A DNA stretch of 64,000 nucleotides from Halopenitus sp041821145 (GTDB lineage Archaea > Halobacteriota > Halobacteria > Halobacteriales > Haloferacaceae): contig NZ_JBGUBC010000005.1 in NCBI RefSeq assembly GCF_041821145.1, forward strand, positions 111,588-175,587. Reading direction: 5' to 3'. Position 1 is the stretch's first letter. Every line of letters begins with the position of its first letter. Made by a program: the position numbers and the translations under genes. This document shows positions 1-8,761 of this stretch, in pieces. The notes beneath the pieces are model-generated. The model was not told where the DNA came from and did not search any database. It was given only the letters and a program-made list of their open reading frames with translations.

Positions 1-2587
1 CGAGGCGCATGTATCCGAGCCCCACGTCGCGAAGCAACTCCAGACGCCGACGGATGCCGTCGTGGCTCTCGAAGAACTCGTGGGCCTCCTCGACGCTCAT
101 CTCGAGGACGTCGGCGATCGTCTTCCCCTTGTAGGTCACTTCGAGCGTCTCGTCGTTGTAGCGAGCGCCGCCACACTCCTCGCAGGGCACGTGGACGTCC
201 GAAAGGAAATTCATCTCGATCGTGACCGTCCCCTGTCCGCCACACTCCTCACAGCGGCCGCCCTTGACGTTGAAGGAGAACCGTCCCTTCTTGTAACCGC
301 GCTGGCTGGCGAGTTTCGTCTCCGCGAACAGCTCGCGAATGCCGTCGAAGACGTTCGTGTACGTCGCCGGATTCGATCGGGGCGTTCTGCCGATCGGCGA
401 CTGATCGATGAGCCGGACCGTCTCGATCGCATCGATCCCCTCGATCGCGTCGTGCTCGCCGGGGTCGACGGAGGTGTTGTCGTTCATCTCCCGCGCCAGC
501 CCCTTATAGAGAACGTCGTGCATCAGCGTGGACTTTCCCGACCCCGAAACGCCGGTGATCGCGGTGAAGACGCCAAGTGGGAGTTCGACGTCGACGTCCG
601 CGAGGTTGTGCTGGCGCGCGCCACGGATCACGATCTCGCCGTCGCGCTCGCGGCGCTCGTCGGGGACCGGGACCGTCTTGCGTCTCGAGAGATAGTCGCC
701 GGTGATCGACTCGTCGCTTTCACAGACCGTCTCGAAGTCGCCCTGAGCGACGACCTCGCCGCCGCGTTTGCCCGGTCCGGGACCCATGTCGATGATCGAG
801 TCCGCCCGCCGCATCGTCTCCTCGTCGTGTTCGACCACGATCAGGGTGTTACCGAGATCGCGAAGCCCTTCCAGGGTGTTCAACAGCCGGTCGTTGTCCC
901 GCTGGTGGAGCCCGATCGAGGGCTCATCGAGGACGTAGAGCACGCCGACGAGTCCCGATCCGACCTGTGTCGCGAGCCGGATCCGCTGGCTCTCGCCGCC
1001 GGAGAGGGTCGACGCTTCCCGATCGAGCGTGAGGTATTCGAGTCCGACCTCCTCCATGAACCCGAGCCGAGCACGGATCTCCTTGAGGATCTCCTCGGCG
1101 ATCGTTCGATCGCGTTCGGAGAGCGTTTCCTCCATCCCCTCGAAGTGCTTGCGGGCTTCGCCAATCGACATTCGGTTGACTGCCGTGATCGGGGTGTCGT
1201 CGACGAGCACGGAGCGCGATTGCGGCTTCAGGCGGGTTCCCTCACAGGCTGGACAGGTCGTCACGGCCATGTAATCCTCGATGTGTTCGCGCGTCGACTG
1301 CGATTCCGTCTCGACGTGACGGCGCTGGAGATTCGGGATGACGCCCTCGAACCGCTTTTCCTTGCGTCGAACGCCGTTTTTCGTTCGTCGCTCGAAGACG
1401 ACCTGCTCGCGGGTACCATAGAGGAACTGATCGCGAACGTCCGGATCGAGCTCCTCGAAAGGCGTCTCGACGGAGACCCCAAAGTGCGCTGCCACGGAGT
1501 CGATCCGGGTGCGGTAGTACGACCGGTTGTACGACCATGCCTCGAAGACGTCCGTCAAGGGCTTCGAGGGGTCCTGGACGACCAGATCCTCGTCGACTTC
1601 CTTCGTCGAGCCGATACCTTCACACTCCGGGCAGGCGCCGTGCGGGGAGTTGAACGAGAACGATCGGGTCTCGATCTCCGAGAAGTCACTGTGACAGTGG
1701 CTGCACGCGAGCTCCTCGGAGAATTCAACGACGAGACGCTCCGTATCGTTCGCCTCGCCGTCCGATCCCGATTTCGACGTCCCGGCATCGCCGGTCGATC
1801 CGGCCAGATCGCCGGTCGATCGCGCCGTCGATCCGCCGAGGGCGTCGGCCGCGCCAGCGGGCGGATCGGGGACGATGACCTTGAGGACGCCGTCGGCCTC
1901 CTCCAGGGCGGTCTCGACGGAGTCGGTGATTCGTGATCGTTCCTCCTCGCGGACCGTGATCCGGTCGACGATGACGTCGATCGTGTGGTCGTAGTTCTCA
2001 TCGAGTTCCGGATCGTCGAACGAGAGGTCGTACCGCTCGCCGTCGACCTCGACGCGGGCGTATCCCCGCGAGGTGAGGTCGGCAAAGAGGTCCTCGAAGG
2101 CGCCCTTCTGATCGCGGACGACCGGCGCTGCGATCTTCGCTCGCGTGCCTTCCGGGAGTCCCATGACTCGACGGACCATCTGCTGGGCGGACTGTTCGCC
2201 CACCTCGCGCCCACACTCCGGACAGTGCGGGGTTCCCACGCGGGCGTACAGGAGTCGGAGGTAGTCGTGTAGCTCCGTGACGGTCCCGACCGTCGAACGG
2301 GGGTTGTTGGCGGCGTTCTTCTGGTCGATCGAGATCGCAGGCGAAAGCCCCTCGACGCTTTCGACCTGCGGTTTGTCCATCTGGCCGAGAAAGTTGCGGG
2401 CGTACGCCGAAAGCGACTCGATGTATCGTCGCTGTCCTTCGGCGTAGACCGTTTCGAAGGCCAACGACGACTTGCCCGACCCCGAAAGCCCAGTGACGAC
2501 GGTGAACTGCTCGCGCGGGATCCGGACGTCGAGATCCTTGAGGTTGTGCTCTTCGGCCCCTCGGACCTCGATGTAGTCTCTGCTCAT
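1..2587 (-). CDS. uvrA: UvrABC excinuclease subunit A (3' end cut by window)
   Basis: Damage-recognition ATPase of nucleotide excision repair, working with UvrB and UvrC (uvrC is at 49.9-51.7 kb). About 862 residues are present; the family is near 970, so roughly 110 C-terminal residues lie left of the window. The N-terminus carries the first Walker A (GLSGSGKSS, about residues 30-38), then a CPECG zinc-binding pair. The second Walker A (GVSGSGKST) is encoded near position 530. An acidic and Ser/Ala-rich linker around residues 220-270 (about 1770-1930) is longer than in bacterial UvrA. The ATG at 2587 gives MSRDYIEVRGAEEHNL, a standard UvrA start. Confidence 0.97.
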   Translation of the reverse strand, partial: MSRDYIEVRGAEEHNLKDLDVRIPREQFTVVTGLSGSGKSSLAFETVYAEGQRRYIESLSAYARNFLGQMDKPQVESVEGLSPAISIDQKNAANNPRSTVGTVTELHDYLRLLYARVGTPHCPECGREVGEQSAQQMVRRVMGLPEGTRAKIAAPVVRDQKGAFEDLFADLTSRGYARVEVDGERYDLSFDDPELDENYDHTIDVIVDRITVREEERSRITDSVETALEEADGVLKVIVPDPPAGAADALGGSTARSTGDLAGSTGDAGTSKSGSDGEANDTERLVVEFSEELACSHCHSDFSEIETRSFSFNSPHGACPECEGIGSTKEVDEDLVVQDPSKPLTDVFEAWSYNRSYYRTRIDSVAAHFGVSVETPFEELDPDVRDQFLYGTREQVVFERRTKNGVRRKEKRFEGVIPNLQRRHVETESQSTREHIEDYMAVTTCPACEGTRLKPQSRSVLVDDTPITAVNRMSIGEARKHFEGMEETLSERDRTIAEEILKEIRARLGFMEEVGLEYLTLDREASTLSGGESQRIRLATQVGSGLVGVLYVLDEPSIGLHQRDNDRLLNTLEGLRDLGNTLIVVEHDEETMRRADSIIDMGPGPGKRGGEVVAQGDFETVCESDESITGDYLSRRKTVPVPDERRERDGEIVIRGARQHNLADVDVELPLGVFTAITGVSGSGKSTLMHDVLYKGLAREMNDNTSVDPGEHDAIEGIDAIETVRLIDQSPIGRTPRSNPATYTNVFDGIRELFAETKLASQRGYKKGRFSFNVKGGRCEECGGQGTVTIEMNFLSDVHVPCEECGGARYNDETLEVTYKGKTIADVLEMSVEEAHEFFESHDGIRRRLELLRDVGLGYMRL

Positions 2588-2726
2588 CGTATACCCCTCG
2601 TTGCTTGCGCGCGCGGGAATACCCGTCGGTTGGTCCTCGCGTCGAGCCCCGAATGTTCGTCGCGTCGAGTCTCCGATCGTTCGTCGGGGGATGTCCTGGG
2701 GACTCACCGATTGACTCCGGCCGGAG

Positions 2727-3728
2727 TCACGATCGCTCGCTCACGGGCAGACGGTTGAACTCCCTGGAGAGTTGGGAGGCAACCTCCGAGACGATCGCGA
2801 CCGCGAGCGGTCCGGCGATCACTCCGATCGGACCGATCGTGAGCACGCCGCCGACGAAGCCAATGAAATAGAGGCTCGCGGCGAGATCGGCCGTCTCGGC
2901 CGCCAGCCGCGGCCGGATCGCGATGTCCGGAAGCCACCCGATTAGAAGTCCCCCCACGAGGAGGATCGCGATCGCCGAAATCGTCTCGCCGGCAACGACG
3001 TGAGTCCCCGCCAGTATGGCCACGAGCAGGCTCGGCCCCAACACAGGGACGAACTGGAGGACGCCCGCGACCGTCGCAAGCGCGACTGGCGAGGGATACC
3101 CGAAGATGACGAAGATGGGAAGCGCGATCAGGAACGTCCCCACCCCGGTCGCCGCCTGGACGACGTAGATCCCGTACAGGGTCCGCTGTGCCCGCCGGTG
3201 AATGGCAGTGGCCAGATCACGATAGCTTGGTGGGACGAGCGCGATGATCGCCTTTCGGGTTCGCTGTTCGTAGTAGAGCACGGAGTACACGACGAACGTG
3301 AACAGCGCGAACTTGATGAGCAACACCGGCATCGCGGCGGCGATCAGGGTGGCCACGTCGATCAGCCAGCCCGTCGCCTCGGCTATCACTTCCTCGGTTA
3401 CGAGCGTCACTGACCAGCCGGCGATCTCGATCGGGATCATCTCCGGCGCCTCGTTGAGGTATCCGATCACGGCATCCAAACGCAGGAACAACACGATCCC
3501 GAGCGGCGCAAGGAGGACGATCGTCCCGAGGAACCCGACGAGGGTGGCGACGATCGAGGCAATCCGTCGTGATGCACCGTGCTGACGGAGCGACCGGCGG
3601 ACGGGTGAGAGCACATACGCGACGGTGATCGCGAAGAAAACCGTCGCTGCGACCTCCCACAGGAGGAGCATGGCGATCGTCGCGGCGACGACGAGCAACC
3701 CGCCGAGAATGGACCGTCTCTGTGTCAT
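2727..3728 (-). CDS. AI-2E family (UPF0118/PerM-like) transporter
   Basis: A 333-residue polytopic membrane protein with about seven or eight hydrophobic segments in the AI-2E/PerM arrangement: two N-terminal helices, a loop of about 80 residues (around 90-140), then a helical C-terminal half containing QFVPVLGP and FIGFVGGVLTIGPIGVI, typical of the family. Members export small molecules or act as Na+/H+ antiporters; the substrate here cannot be told. It stands alone, downstream of nothing obvious and co-oriented with uvrA. The ATG at 3728 gives MTQRRSILGG. Confidence 0.9.
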   Translation of the reverse strand: MTQRRSILGGLLVVAATIAMLLLWEVAATVFFAITVAYVLSPVRRSLRQHGASRRIASIVATLVGFLGTIVLLAPLGIVLFLRLDAVIGYLNEAPEMIPIEIAGWSVTLVTEEVIAEATGWLIDVATLIAAAMPVLLIKFALFTFVVYSVLYYEQRTRKAIIALVPPSYRDLATAIHRRAQRTLYGIYVVQAATGVGTFLIALPIFVIFGYPSPVALATVAGVLQFVPVLGPSLLVAILAGTHVVAGETISAIAILLVGGLLIGWLPDIAIRPRLAAETADLAASLYFIGFVGGVLTIGPIGVIAGPLAVAIVSEVASQLSREFNRLPVSERS

Positions 3729-3779
3729 TGTTTCACACTGAACGTCGAGCTATTAGAAGAGTCGGTCGTTCGGCGGATC

Positions 3780-4559
3780 CTACTCCACCGACACGATGAG
3801 CGCCTCGACGTCCTCCTCGTAGGTCGTCGGGTCGGCGGATAGCGCCTCCGAGTCGACAAGCTCCTCTGCATCCGGTCCTCCCTCGGGAAGCCCCTCGTCG
3901 ATCGCGGTCGTCAGGCGCTCGATGGGGTAGGTCCCTCCGGCGAGAAGCACGTCCCTTCCGTCATGCCAGACCGCCACGCGGCCCTCCATCTCGACCGTTC
4001 CCGTGACCTCCTCGGTGACACCGGGTGCGATCTCCACCGTGGACGCCGTCGAGAACGACGCGCGGTAGGTGTATACAGTCGCCTCGTGGCCGGTATCGAT
4101 CTCGAGGGTTCCCTCGTTCGTTCGGCGGATGTCCTCCAGCCCCGCGCTGGCCAGTTGCCTGCGGAACGCCTTGTCGGCGGCGGTCTCAACTTGGGACATC
4201 ACTCGATCGCGTCCGATGCCGAACGGAAGCCGGTCGAGTCCGGGACGGAGATCGACCCGCGTGGCAAACAGAACCACCGGCGAGCCGTCCGAATCGAACG
4301 TCTCGGCTACGGCCGCCGCGACGCCCCGATGCTCGTACGCCAGCGTGTGTTCGAGTGCCGTGACCGTAACCGGTCCCACTTCCCGTTCGAATATCGTCCC
4401 GCTCGATTCGTCGACGAGTTCCCACTCCTCGATTCGGTCGTCGGTCACCTCCGGCGGCGGTACCTCGCCGTCGCGTCCCCCCAGACAGCCCGCGAGACCG
4501 ACGGTTCCGATCGCGCCGGTACTCGCAAGCAGCTTGCGTCGTGTTAGCTCCGACATCAT
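3780..4559 (-). CDS. Haloarchaeal Tat-exported lipoprotein, DUF6517-like
   Basis: Secreted lipoprotein of unknown function. The start MMSELTRRKLLASTGAIGTV carries a twin-arginine motif followed by a lipobox ending GLAGC, so it is probably exported folded by Tat and lipid-anchored outside the membrane. The longer upstream frame starts with TTG and has no signal logic. The mature part is acidic and resembles the haloarchaeal DUF6517 family from memory (an EREVGPVTVTALEHTLAYE-like strand region and a segment with a conserved RV..V..AADKAF). It is divergent from hisG, with about 300 bases between them that hold both promoters and no convincing gene. Confidence 0.8.
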   Translation of the reverse strand: MMSELTRRKLLASTGAIGTVGLAGCLGGRDGEVPPPEVTDDRIEEWELVDESSGTIFEREVGPVTVTALEHTLAYEHRGVAAAVAETFDSDGSPVVLFATRVDLRPGLDRLPFGIGRDRVMSQVETAADKAFRRQLASAGLEDIRRTNEGTLEIDTGHEATVYTYRASFSTASTVEIAPGVTEEVTGTVEMEGRVAVWHDGRDVLLAGGTYPIERLTTAIDEGLPEGGPDAEELVDSEALSADPTTYEEDVEALIVSVE

Positions 4560-4855
4560 CGGCCCGATTCGGAGGCGCAACGGATAGCCATGTCGGTCCC
4601 GAAAGTACCCCCCCCGGAGGCGTCAAGCGGGGCGCTCGGAGCCACGTGGCCTCTCATCGACCACCGAAACAACCGGATAACCGATCGTCGTTTCGATTGG
4701 GGACCCAACGAGGGCGCCGATGTTCCGATGAAGAATCCCACGAGGACGTCGATCATCGTTCGGTTTCCCACCGCAGCGAGTGTCGCAATGGCAACCGGAG
4801 CGGCAGTCGGTGGCTGGACGAAAACTGTTTCCACCCGCCCCGCCATGTTCCGCAT

Positions 4856-5782
4856 ATGCGAATCGCCGTGCCCAACAAGGGGCGTCTCCACGAGCCGACG
4901 ATCGAGCTGTTGGAACGCGCTGGTCTCCACCTCGAACGGACGGCCGATAGACAGCTGTACGCCGATACCGTCGATCCGGACGTCTCAATCCTCTTTGCGC
5001 GTGCGGCGGACATTCCCGAGTACGTCCGCGACGGCGCGGCCGATCTGGGGATCACGGGGCTCGATCAGGCCGTCGAATCGGGTGCCGTCGTCGAACACGT
5101 CGAAGGGACCGACGCTGATGGTGCCGGAGACGGTCCCGGCGCGTCCGGAGACGAGGCCCTCGTGGACCTCCTCGATCTCGGGTACGGCTCCTGTCGGCTC
5201 GTGCTTGCGGCCCCGGAGGACGGCGAGATCGAGTCGGTCGCCGACCTGGAGGGCCGAACCGTCGCCACCGAGTTCCCGGCCATCACCCGGTCGTACTTCG
5301 AGACGGTCGGCGTCGATGCCGAGATCGTCACCGTCACCGGCGCCACGGAGCTGACTCCCCACGTCGAAATGGCCGATGCGATCGTCGATATCACCTCGAC
5401 CGGAACGACCCTGAAGGTGAACCGGCTCGCGATCATCGACGAGGTGCTCGAGTCATCGGTCCGGCTGTTCGCCCGCCCCGACGTGGTCGACGACGGAAAG
5501 GTCCAACAGGTGACGACCGCCATCGAGTCCGTGCTCGCGGCCGAGGACAAACGCTATCTGATGATGAACGCGCCGACGGCGAACCTGGCTGCCGTCAAGG
5601 ACGTTCTCCCCGGGCTCGGCGGGCCGACCGTGATGGACGTCGAGGCCGACGCGAACGGCGACGGGATGGTGGCCGTCCACGCCGTCGTCGACGAGGGCGA
5701 CGTCTTCTCAACGATCACCGACCTGAAGTCGGTCGGCGCGAGCGGGATCCTCGTCACCGAGATCGAGCGACTCGTCGAGTAG
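4856..5782 (+). CDS. hisG: ATP phosphoribosyltransferase, long form
   Basis: First enzyme of histidine synthesis: condenses ATP with PRPP. 308 residues, so the long form with a C-terminal regulatory ACT-like domain (about 230-308, ending ILVTEIERLVE). MRIAVPNKGRL at the N-terminus, the LGITGLD segment and the E.TVATEFPAITRSYF segment with DITSTGTTL, which makes the phosphate-binding loop, are family hallmarks. An acidic insert rich in Asp/Gly lies near residues 80-95. The open frame extends to 4541, but the ATG at 4856 matches the family start. No other his gene is in the window, so it is not in a his operon. Confidence 0.97.
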   Translation: MRIAVPNKGRLHEPTIELLERAGLHLERTADRQLYADTVDPDVSILFARAADIPEYVRDGAADLGITGLDQAVESGAVVEHVEGTDADGAGDGPGASGDEALVDLLDLGYGSCRLVLAAPEDGEIESVADLEGRTVATEFPAITRSYFETVGVDAEIVTVTGATELTPHVEMADAIVDITSTGTTLKVNRLAIIDEVLESSVRLFARPDVVDDGKVQQVTTAIESVLAAEDKRYLMMNAPTANLAAVKDVLPGLGGPTVMDVEADANGDGMVAVHAVVDEGDVFSTITDLKSVGASGILVTEIERLVE

Positions 5783-5783
5783 C

Positions 5784-6872
5784 TCAGACCTCCTCCGTCT
5801 CGTTGCTCTCGGTCTTGTCGGCTTCGGTCTCGTCGGACTCGGTCTTGTCGGTCTCGTCGGACTCGGTCTTGTCGGACTCGCTATTGGACTCGGTCTCGTC
5901 GGATTCGTTCCTGTCGGCGTCGCTTCTACCGGTCACTAGCTCGGGAGCCAACACGGTGGGATGGATCCGCAACACGCCGGTTCGCTGTTTGACCCACCAC
6001 GCGATCGCTACACACCCGACGAGGACGCCACACAGCCCGAGCAATCCTCCCTCGGGGCCGAACTGTCCGCCCGAAAGAAACGTTGGACCGGCCACCTGCG
6101 TCTCGATCACGGTTGCGGGGACCGAGAGCCCGGAGACCCCGAATCCGAAGACGGCCCCCTGCGTGAAGTTCCACGTGACGTGGACGCCGATCGGAATCGC
6201 GAGTTCACCGGTGAGCACGTACCCGAGCGCGAGGAACACGCCGGCCAGACCGATGATCGCCGTGGAGAGTGACGTCGCGTTCGGGTTCATGGCGTGGAGC
6301 ACGCCGAAGACGCCCGAGGAAACGGCGACGGCAAGACCGACGGCGACCCGCTCCCCGACGAACCGCAACCCCTCCACGAGATTCGTGAGCAACCACCCGC
6401 GAATCAACAGTTCCTCGTAGATCCCGACCGCGAGAAACAAGACGAGAACGCTTGCGAACGCGCCCGCGAAGCCCCCGGTCGAGACGAACGTTCCACGTGG
6501 GACGTACCAACCCGCCGCCCACCCGACGAGGAAGATCGCCGTCTGGAGGAGCGCACCGAGTACGAGTCCGAAACCGCAGTCGATCCACCAGGCGCGATCG
6601 ATGCGGAGGCCGTAGTCCCCGAACCGCCGTCGATCGATCGTTCGAGCGATGATCACACATCCGACGACCACGATCGCGAGGCTTCCGAGGCCGCTCACGA
6701 CGAGCGCGGCCGTCCCGCTCGGTGCCGATACCGGGAGCCGTCCGACTCCAAGTGCCGTCCCGATCCCCAGGAGTCCGAAAACCACGATCGCAAGGACGAC
6801 TCTGATCGGGAGGCGGGGACGCCGTTCCTCGCCGTTCCAGACGATGGACCGAAGCCAGGCGACCGGACGCAT
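5784..6872 (-). CDS. CPBP intramembrane metalloprotease with acidic repeat tail
   Basis: Membrane protein of the CPBP (Rce1/CAAX-prenyl protease-like) family, 362 residues. About eight hydrophobic segments; motif 1 EELLIRGWL (about 155-163), motif 2 with FGVLHAMN and motif 3 with HVTWNFTQG supply the Glu/His metal ligands. The last 45 or so residues are an unusual low-complexity tail of repeated SDETES/DKTES units encoded by imperfect 15-18 base repeats at about 5795-5930. It converges with hisG, one base apart. Substrate unknown. ATG at 6872. Confidence 0.9.
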   Translation of the reverse strand: MRPVAWLRSIVWNGEERRPRLPIRVVLAIVVFGLLGIGTALGVGRLPVSAPSGTAALVVSGLGSLAIVVVGCVIIARTIDRRRFGDYGLRIDRAWWIDCGFGLVLGALLQTAIFLVGWAAGWYVPRGTFVSTGGFAGAFASVLVLFLAVGIYEELLIRGWLLTNLVEGLRFVGERVAVGLAVAVSSGVFGVLHAMNPNATSLSTAIIGLAGVFLALGYVLTGELAIPIGVHVTWNFTQGAVFGFGVSGLSVPATVIETQVAGPTFLSGGQFGPEGGLLGLCGVLVGCVAIAWWVKQRTGVLRIHPTVLAPELVTGRSDADRNESDETESNSESDKTESDETDKTESDETEADKTESNETEEV

Positions 6873-7007
6873 GGCCGTGATTCCCGCGCCAAAGGGTAAA
6901 AACCTGTACCCGATCGAGCGGTCGCCCTGGCTTCGCTCATTCCGGATGGTTCGGGTCGTCCGCTCACGTCGCCTGGCTCGACGCTCGCCTCCGGGATCCC
7001 CGTCCGG

Positions 7008-7370
7008 TCACGCCGGTCGGCTGGCGAGCAGAATCGCGATTCCGACGACGATCACGGTTATCAACACCGTGATCACGAAGTGGATGAACGTGATGAGCGC
7101 GGTCCCTCGCGGCGGCTGGCCGTAGGCCCGATGGATGGCGGCCCCGTCGAGCAGGAGCGCGACCGGGACCGTGAGTGCTGCGGGAAGCGTGAACGCGCCC
7201 CCGACGACGCCGACGGTTGCCGGGAGCGGCCCAACGAGGAGGGCCCGTTTCGGGTCGACGTCCCCGAGGACGTTTCTGGCAGCCAGATGGGCGGTGACCG
7301 ACAGCCCGAGCGCGAAGAATACGAGCGTTCCGAGAACGGCGATCGATCCCGACCCCGACTGAAGAAGCAT
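7008..7370 (-). CDS. Conserved haloarchaeal membrane protein (DUF7473-like)
   Basis: 120-residue integral membrane protein with four hydrophobic segments (about 10-30, 40-60, 62-78 and 92-117) separated by short polar loops (RNVLGDVDPKRALL; HRAYGQPPRGTAL). I do not recognise a function; it resembles a small haloarchaeal family that I recall as DUF7473. The track frame begins at a GTG one codon earlier; the ATG at 7370 gives MLLQSGSGSIAV. It follows tbp on the same strand, with the 24-base tandem repeat between them. Confidence 0.75.
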   Translation of the reverse strand: MLLQSGSGSIAVLGTLVFFALGLSVTAHLAARNVLGDVDPKRALLVGPLPATVGVVGGAFTLPAALTVPVALLLDGAAIHRAYGQPPRGTALITFIHFVITVLITVIVVGIAILLASRPA

Positions 7371-7431
7371 CACGTAGTTATTGGCGGCCGGAGGCTAAAG
7401 CACCCGCGTTCCTCGGCGGTTGGGATCGCGT

Positions 7432-7526
7432 GCCGTGACCGTCCGATCGTCCAGGGCCGTGACCGTCCGATCGTCCAGGGCCGTAACCGTCCGATCGTCC
7501 AGGGCCGTGACCGTCCGATCGTCCGG
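7432..7526. repeat. 24-bp tandem repeat, about four copies
   Basis: Unit GCCGTGACCGTCCGATCGTC plus CAGG. Copies start at 7432, 7456, 7480 and 7504; the third has one substitution (GTAACC) and the fourth breaks down after GTCCGG. It fills the gap between the tbp stop and the start of the small membrane gene on the minus strand. It is one of three unrelated short-period tandem repeats in this window. Confidence 0.95.
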
Positions 7527-7544
7527 TCCGATCATTCGGTCCGA

Positions 7545-8105
7545 TCACCCGAGTAGGCCGAGTTCCTCCAGCCGTTCGACGATGACGTCGACGGCAGCCT
7601 CGGCGTCGGAGGGTTCTTTCCCGCCGGTGATGACGAGCTTCCCCGACCCGAATAACAGCGCGACGACGTCCGGCTCGTCGAGCCGGTAGACGAGCCCCGG
7701 GAACTGTTCGGGTTCGTATTCGATATGCTCTAATCCCAATCCGATCGCGATCGCGTTCAGATTGAGATTCTCGCCCAGGTCCGCGGACGTGACGATGTTC
7801 TGGACGGTTATCTCCGGGTCTTCCTCTACCGGGATGTCGAGGGCTCGAAGCTCCTCGAAGACCATGTTCAGGCTCTCGTGGACCGCGCTCGTGGAGTTCG
7901 CCCCGGTACAGACTATCTTCCCCGATCGGAAGATGAGCGCGGCGGATTTCGGTGATTTCGTTCGATACACGAGTCCGGGAAACTGTTCGGGATCGTAGTC
8001 GGCGCCCGCCAGATCCATCGCCACGCTCTGGAGGTCCAACTCCTGGCCGATCCCCGTCGACGCAACGACGTTCTCGATGGTGATCGTATCCTTCGGATCG
8101 GTCAT
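7545..8105 (-). CDS. tbp: TATA-box binding protein
   Basis: General transcription factor that binds the archaeal TATA box and recruits TFB and RNA polymerase. 186 residues made of two imperfect direct repeats of about 90 residues, each with the pattern Q(F/L)PGLVYR followed by FxSGK.V.TG (first near 45-75, second near 138-165), as expected for the saddle-shaped TBP core. The frame extends one codon up to a TTG, but ATG at 8105 (MTDPKDTITIENVVAS) is the right start. A strong TATA box sits at 8131-8140. Confidence 0.97.
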   Translation of the reverse strand: MTDPKDTITIENVVASTGIGQELDLQSVAMDLAGADYDPEQFPGLVYRTKSPKSAALIFRSGKIVCTGANSTSAVHESLNMVFEELRALDIPVEEDPEITVQNIVTSADLGENLNLNAIAIGLGLEHIEYEPEQFPGLVYRLDEPDVVALLFGSGKLVITGGKEPSDAEAAVDVIVERLEELGLLG

Positions 8106-8130
8106 CAACGGTCTAACCGTCGGCGCTTTC

Positions 8131-8140
8131 CTTTATAAAG
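8131..8140 (-). promoter_or_regulatory. TATA box of tbp
   Basis: CTTTATAAAG centred about 30 bases upstream of the tbp ATG at 8105. The sequence is itself a perfect 10-base palindrome, so TBP could bind its own promoter in either orientation. Spacing implies an almost leaderless transcript. Confidence 0.8.
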
Positions 8141-8270
8141 CTTCGTCGTCGAAGTTCATCGATCTGGTTCCTCATTAGCAGATGTATGGCCCGTTCCGGT
8201 GGACCGTGGCGGACGAGGGGGCTGTCCCGGTGGAAACGCTCTTGTATGTGTGGGCTGTTATCACGCAACG

Positions 8271-8432
8271 ATGCCAGACACCAAATCGGGCCGCGAGAAG
8301 AAGGGGAAGGACAAACGCCACCAACTGGAGCACCGACTCGCGAAACGCGAACTCACCGCCGACGACGAACCCCCCGAACCGGAGGTGAGCGAGGTAGATA
8401 TCCTCGCGGACGACGTCGAGGACGAGACCTGA
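8271..8432 (+). CDS. Small charged haloarchaeal protein, unknown function
   Basis: 53 residues, MPDTKSGREKKGKDKRHQLE at the start and a strongly acidic C-terminal half. The basic N-terminus followed by an acidic tail looks like a small conserved haloarchaeal protein that I recall only as hypothetical. The longer open frame to 8199 has no haloarchaeal character, so ATG 8271 was chosen. It is divergent from tbp and is followed by a T-run at 8457. No function is proposed. Confidence 0.65.
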   Translation: MPDTKSGREKKGKDKRHQLEHRLAKRELTADDEPPEPEVSEVDILADDVEDET

Positions 8433-8451
8433 CGATTTCGAGATCGGACCG

Positions 8452-8461
8452 GCGCGTTTTT
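8452..8461 (+). terminator. T-run terminator after the small charged gene
   Basis: GGCGCGTTTTT, a GC-rich stretch followed by five T, 20-30 bases after the stop at 8432. This is the usual archaeal intrinsic termination signal form. Confidence 0.5.
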
Positions 8462-8761
8462 GTGATGAGTTTGCTCCGGTTAGTTCCATCTCGGACCGCC
8501 TGTCCCTCCCGTTGATCGCTGCAGTGCGTTGACAGTCGTAGTGATCAGTGCCCTCAGGCATGGTAGTCAGTATCATTCTTAAATCCGGGGGTGAACCGTC
8601 GCCCCACTGCAGCTCGATTCGTGATACATATTAACATGGTTTCGGGACGATCGGGCTTCCGTCGGCCGATCGATCCCCGATCTCTTCGCGATCGAACCGG
8701 ATACAGTCTCCGACTGTTGACGAAGCCTTTATATAGAATCACAATCAATCTTCGCTCGTCT
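8462..8761 (+). promoter_or_regulatory. Thermosome promoter region with TATA box
   Basis: A 300-base gap with no convincing gene. The TATA box TTTATATA is at 8728-8735, 27-34 bases ahead of the thermosome ATG at 8762, so the mRNA should be nearly leaderless. The remainder shows no repeat or ORF that I can support. Confidence 0.75.

Noticed and set aside
62..1936. Long plus-strand ORF of 624 codons opposite uvrA
   Set aside because: It is the reverse complement of uvrA, which is clearly the coding strand (Walker motifs, zinc finger); high GC keeps the antisense frame open.
4556..4846. Minus-strand ORF of 96 codons (MAGRVETVF start) between hisG and the lipoprotein gene, ending in ATGA overlap with the lipoprotein start
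   Set aside because: Its composition is basic and Ser/Arg-rich, unlike the acidic neighbours, and no family pattern is seen; the overlap with the lipoprotein start is probably chance.
4590..5354. Plus-strand ORF of 254 codons overlapping hisG in another frame
   Set aside because: Arg/Ser/Pro-rich shadow frame; hisG has the family motifs.
7432..7526. CRISPR array at the tandem repeats (7432, 10548, 46631)
   Set aside because: The repeats are directly adjacent with no spacers between them, and no cas gene is present.
8175..8576. Minus-strand ORF of 133 codons opposite the small charged gene
   Set aside because: It covers the T-run and promoter region, has no haloarchaeal composition and no recognisable domain.
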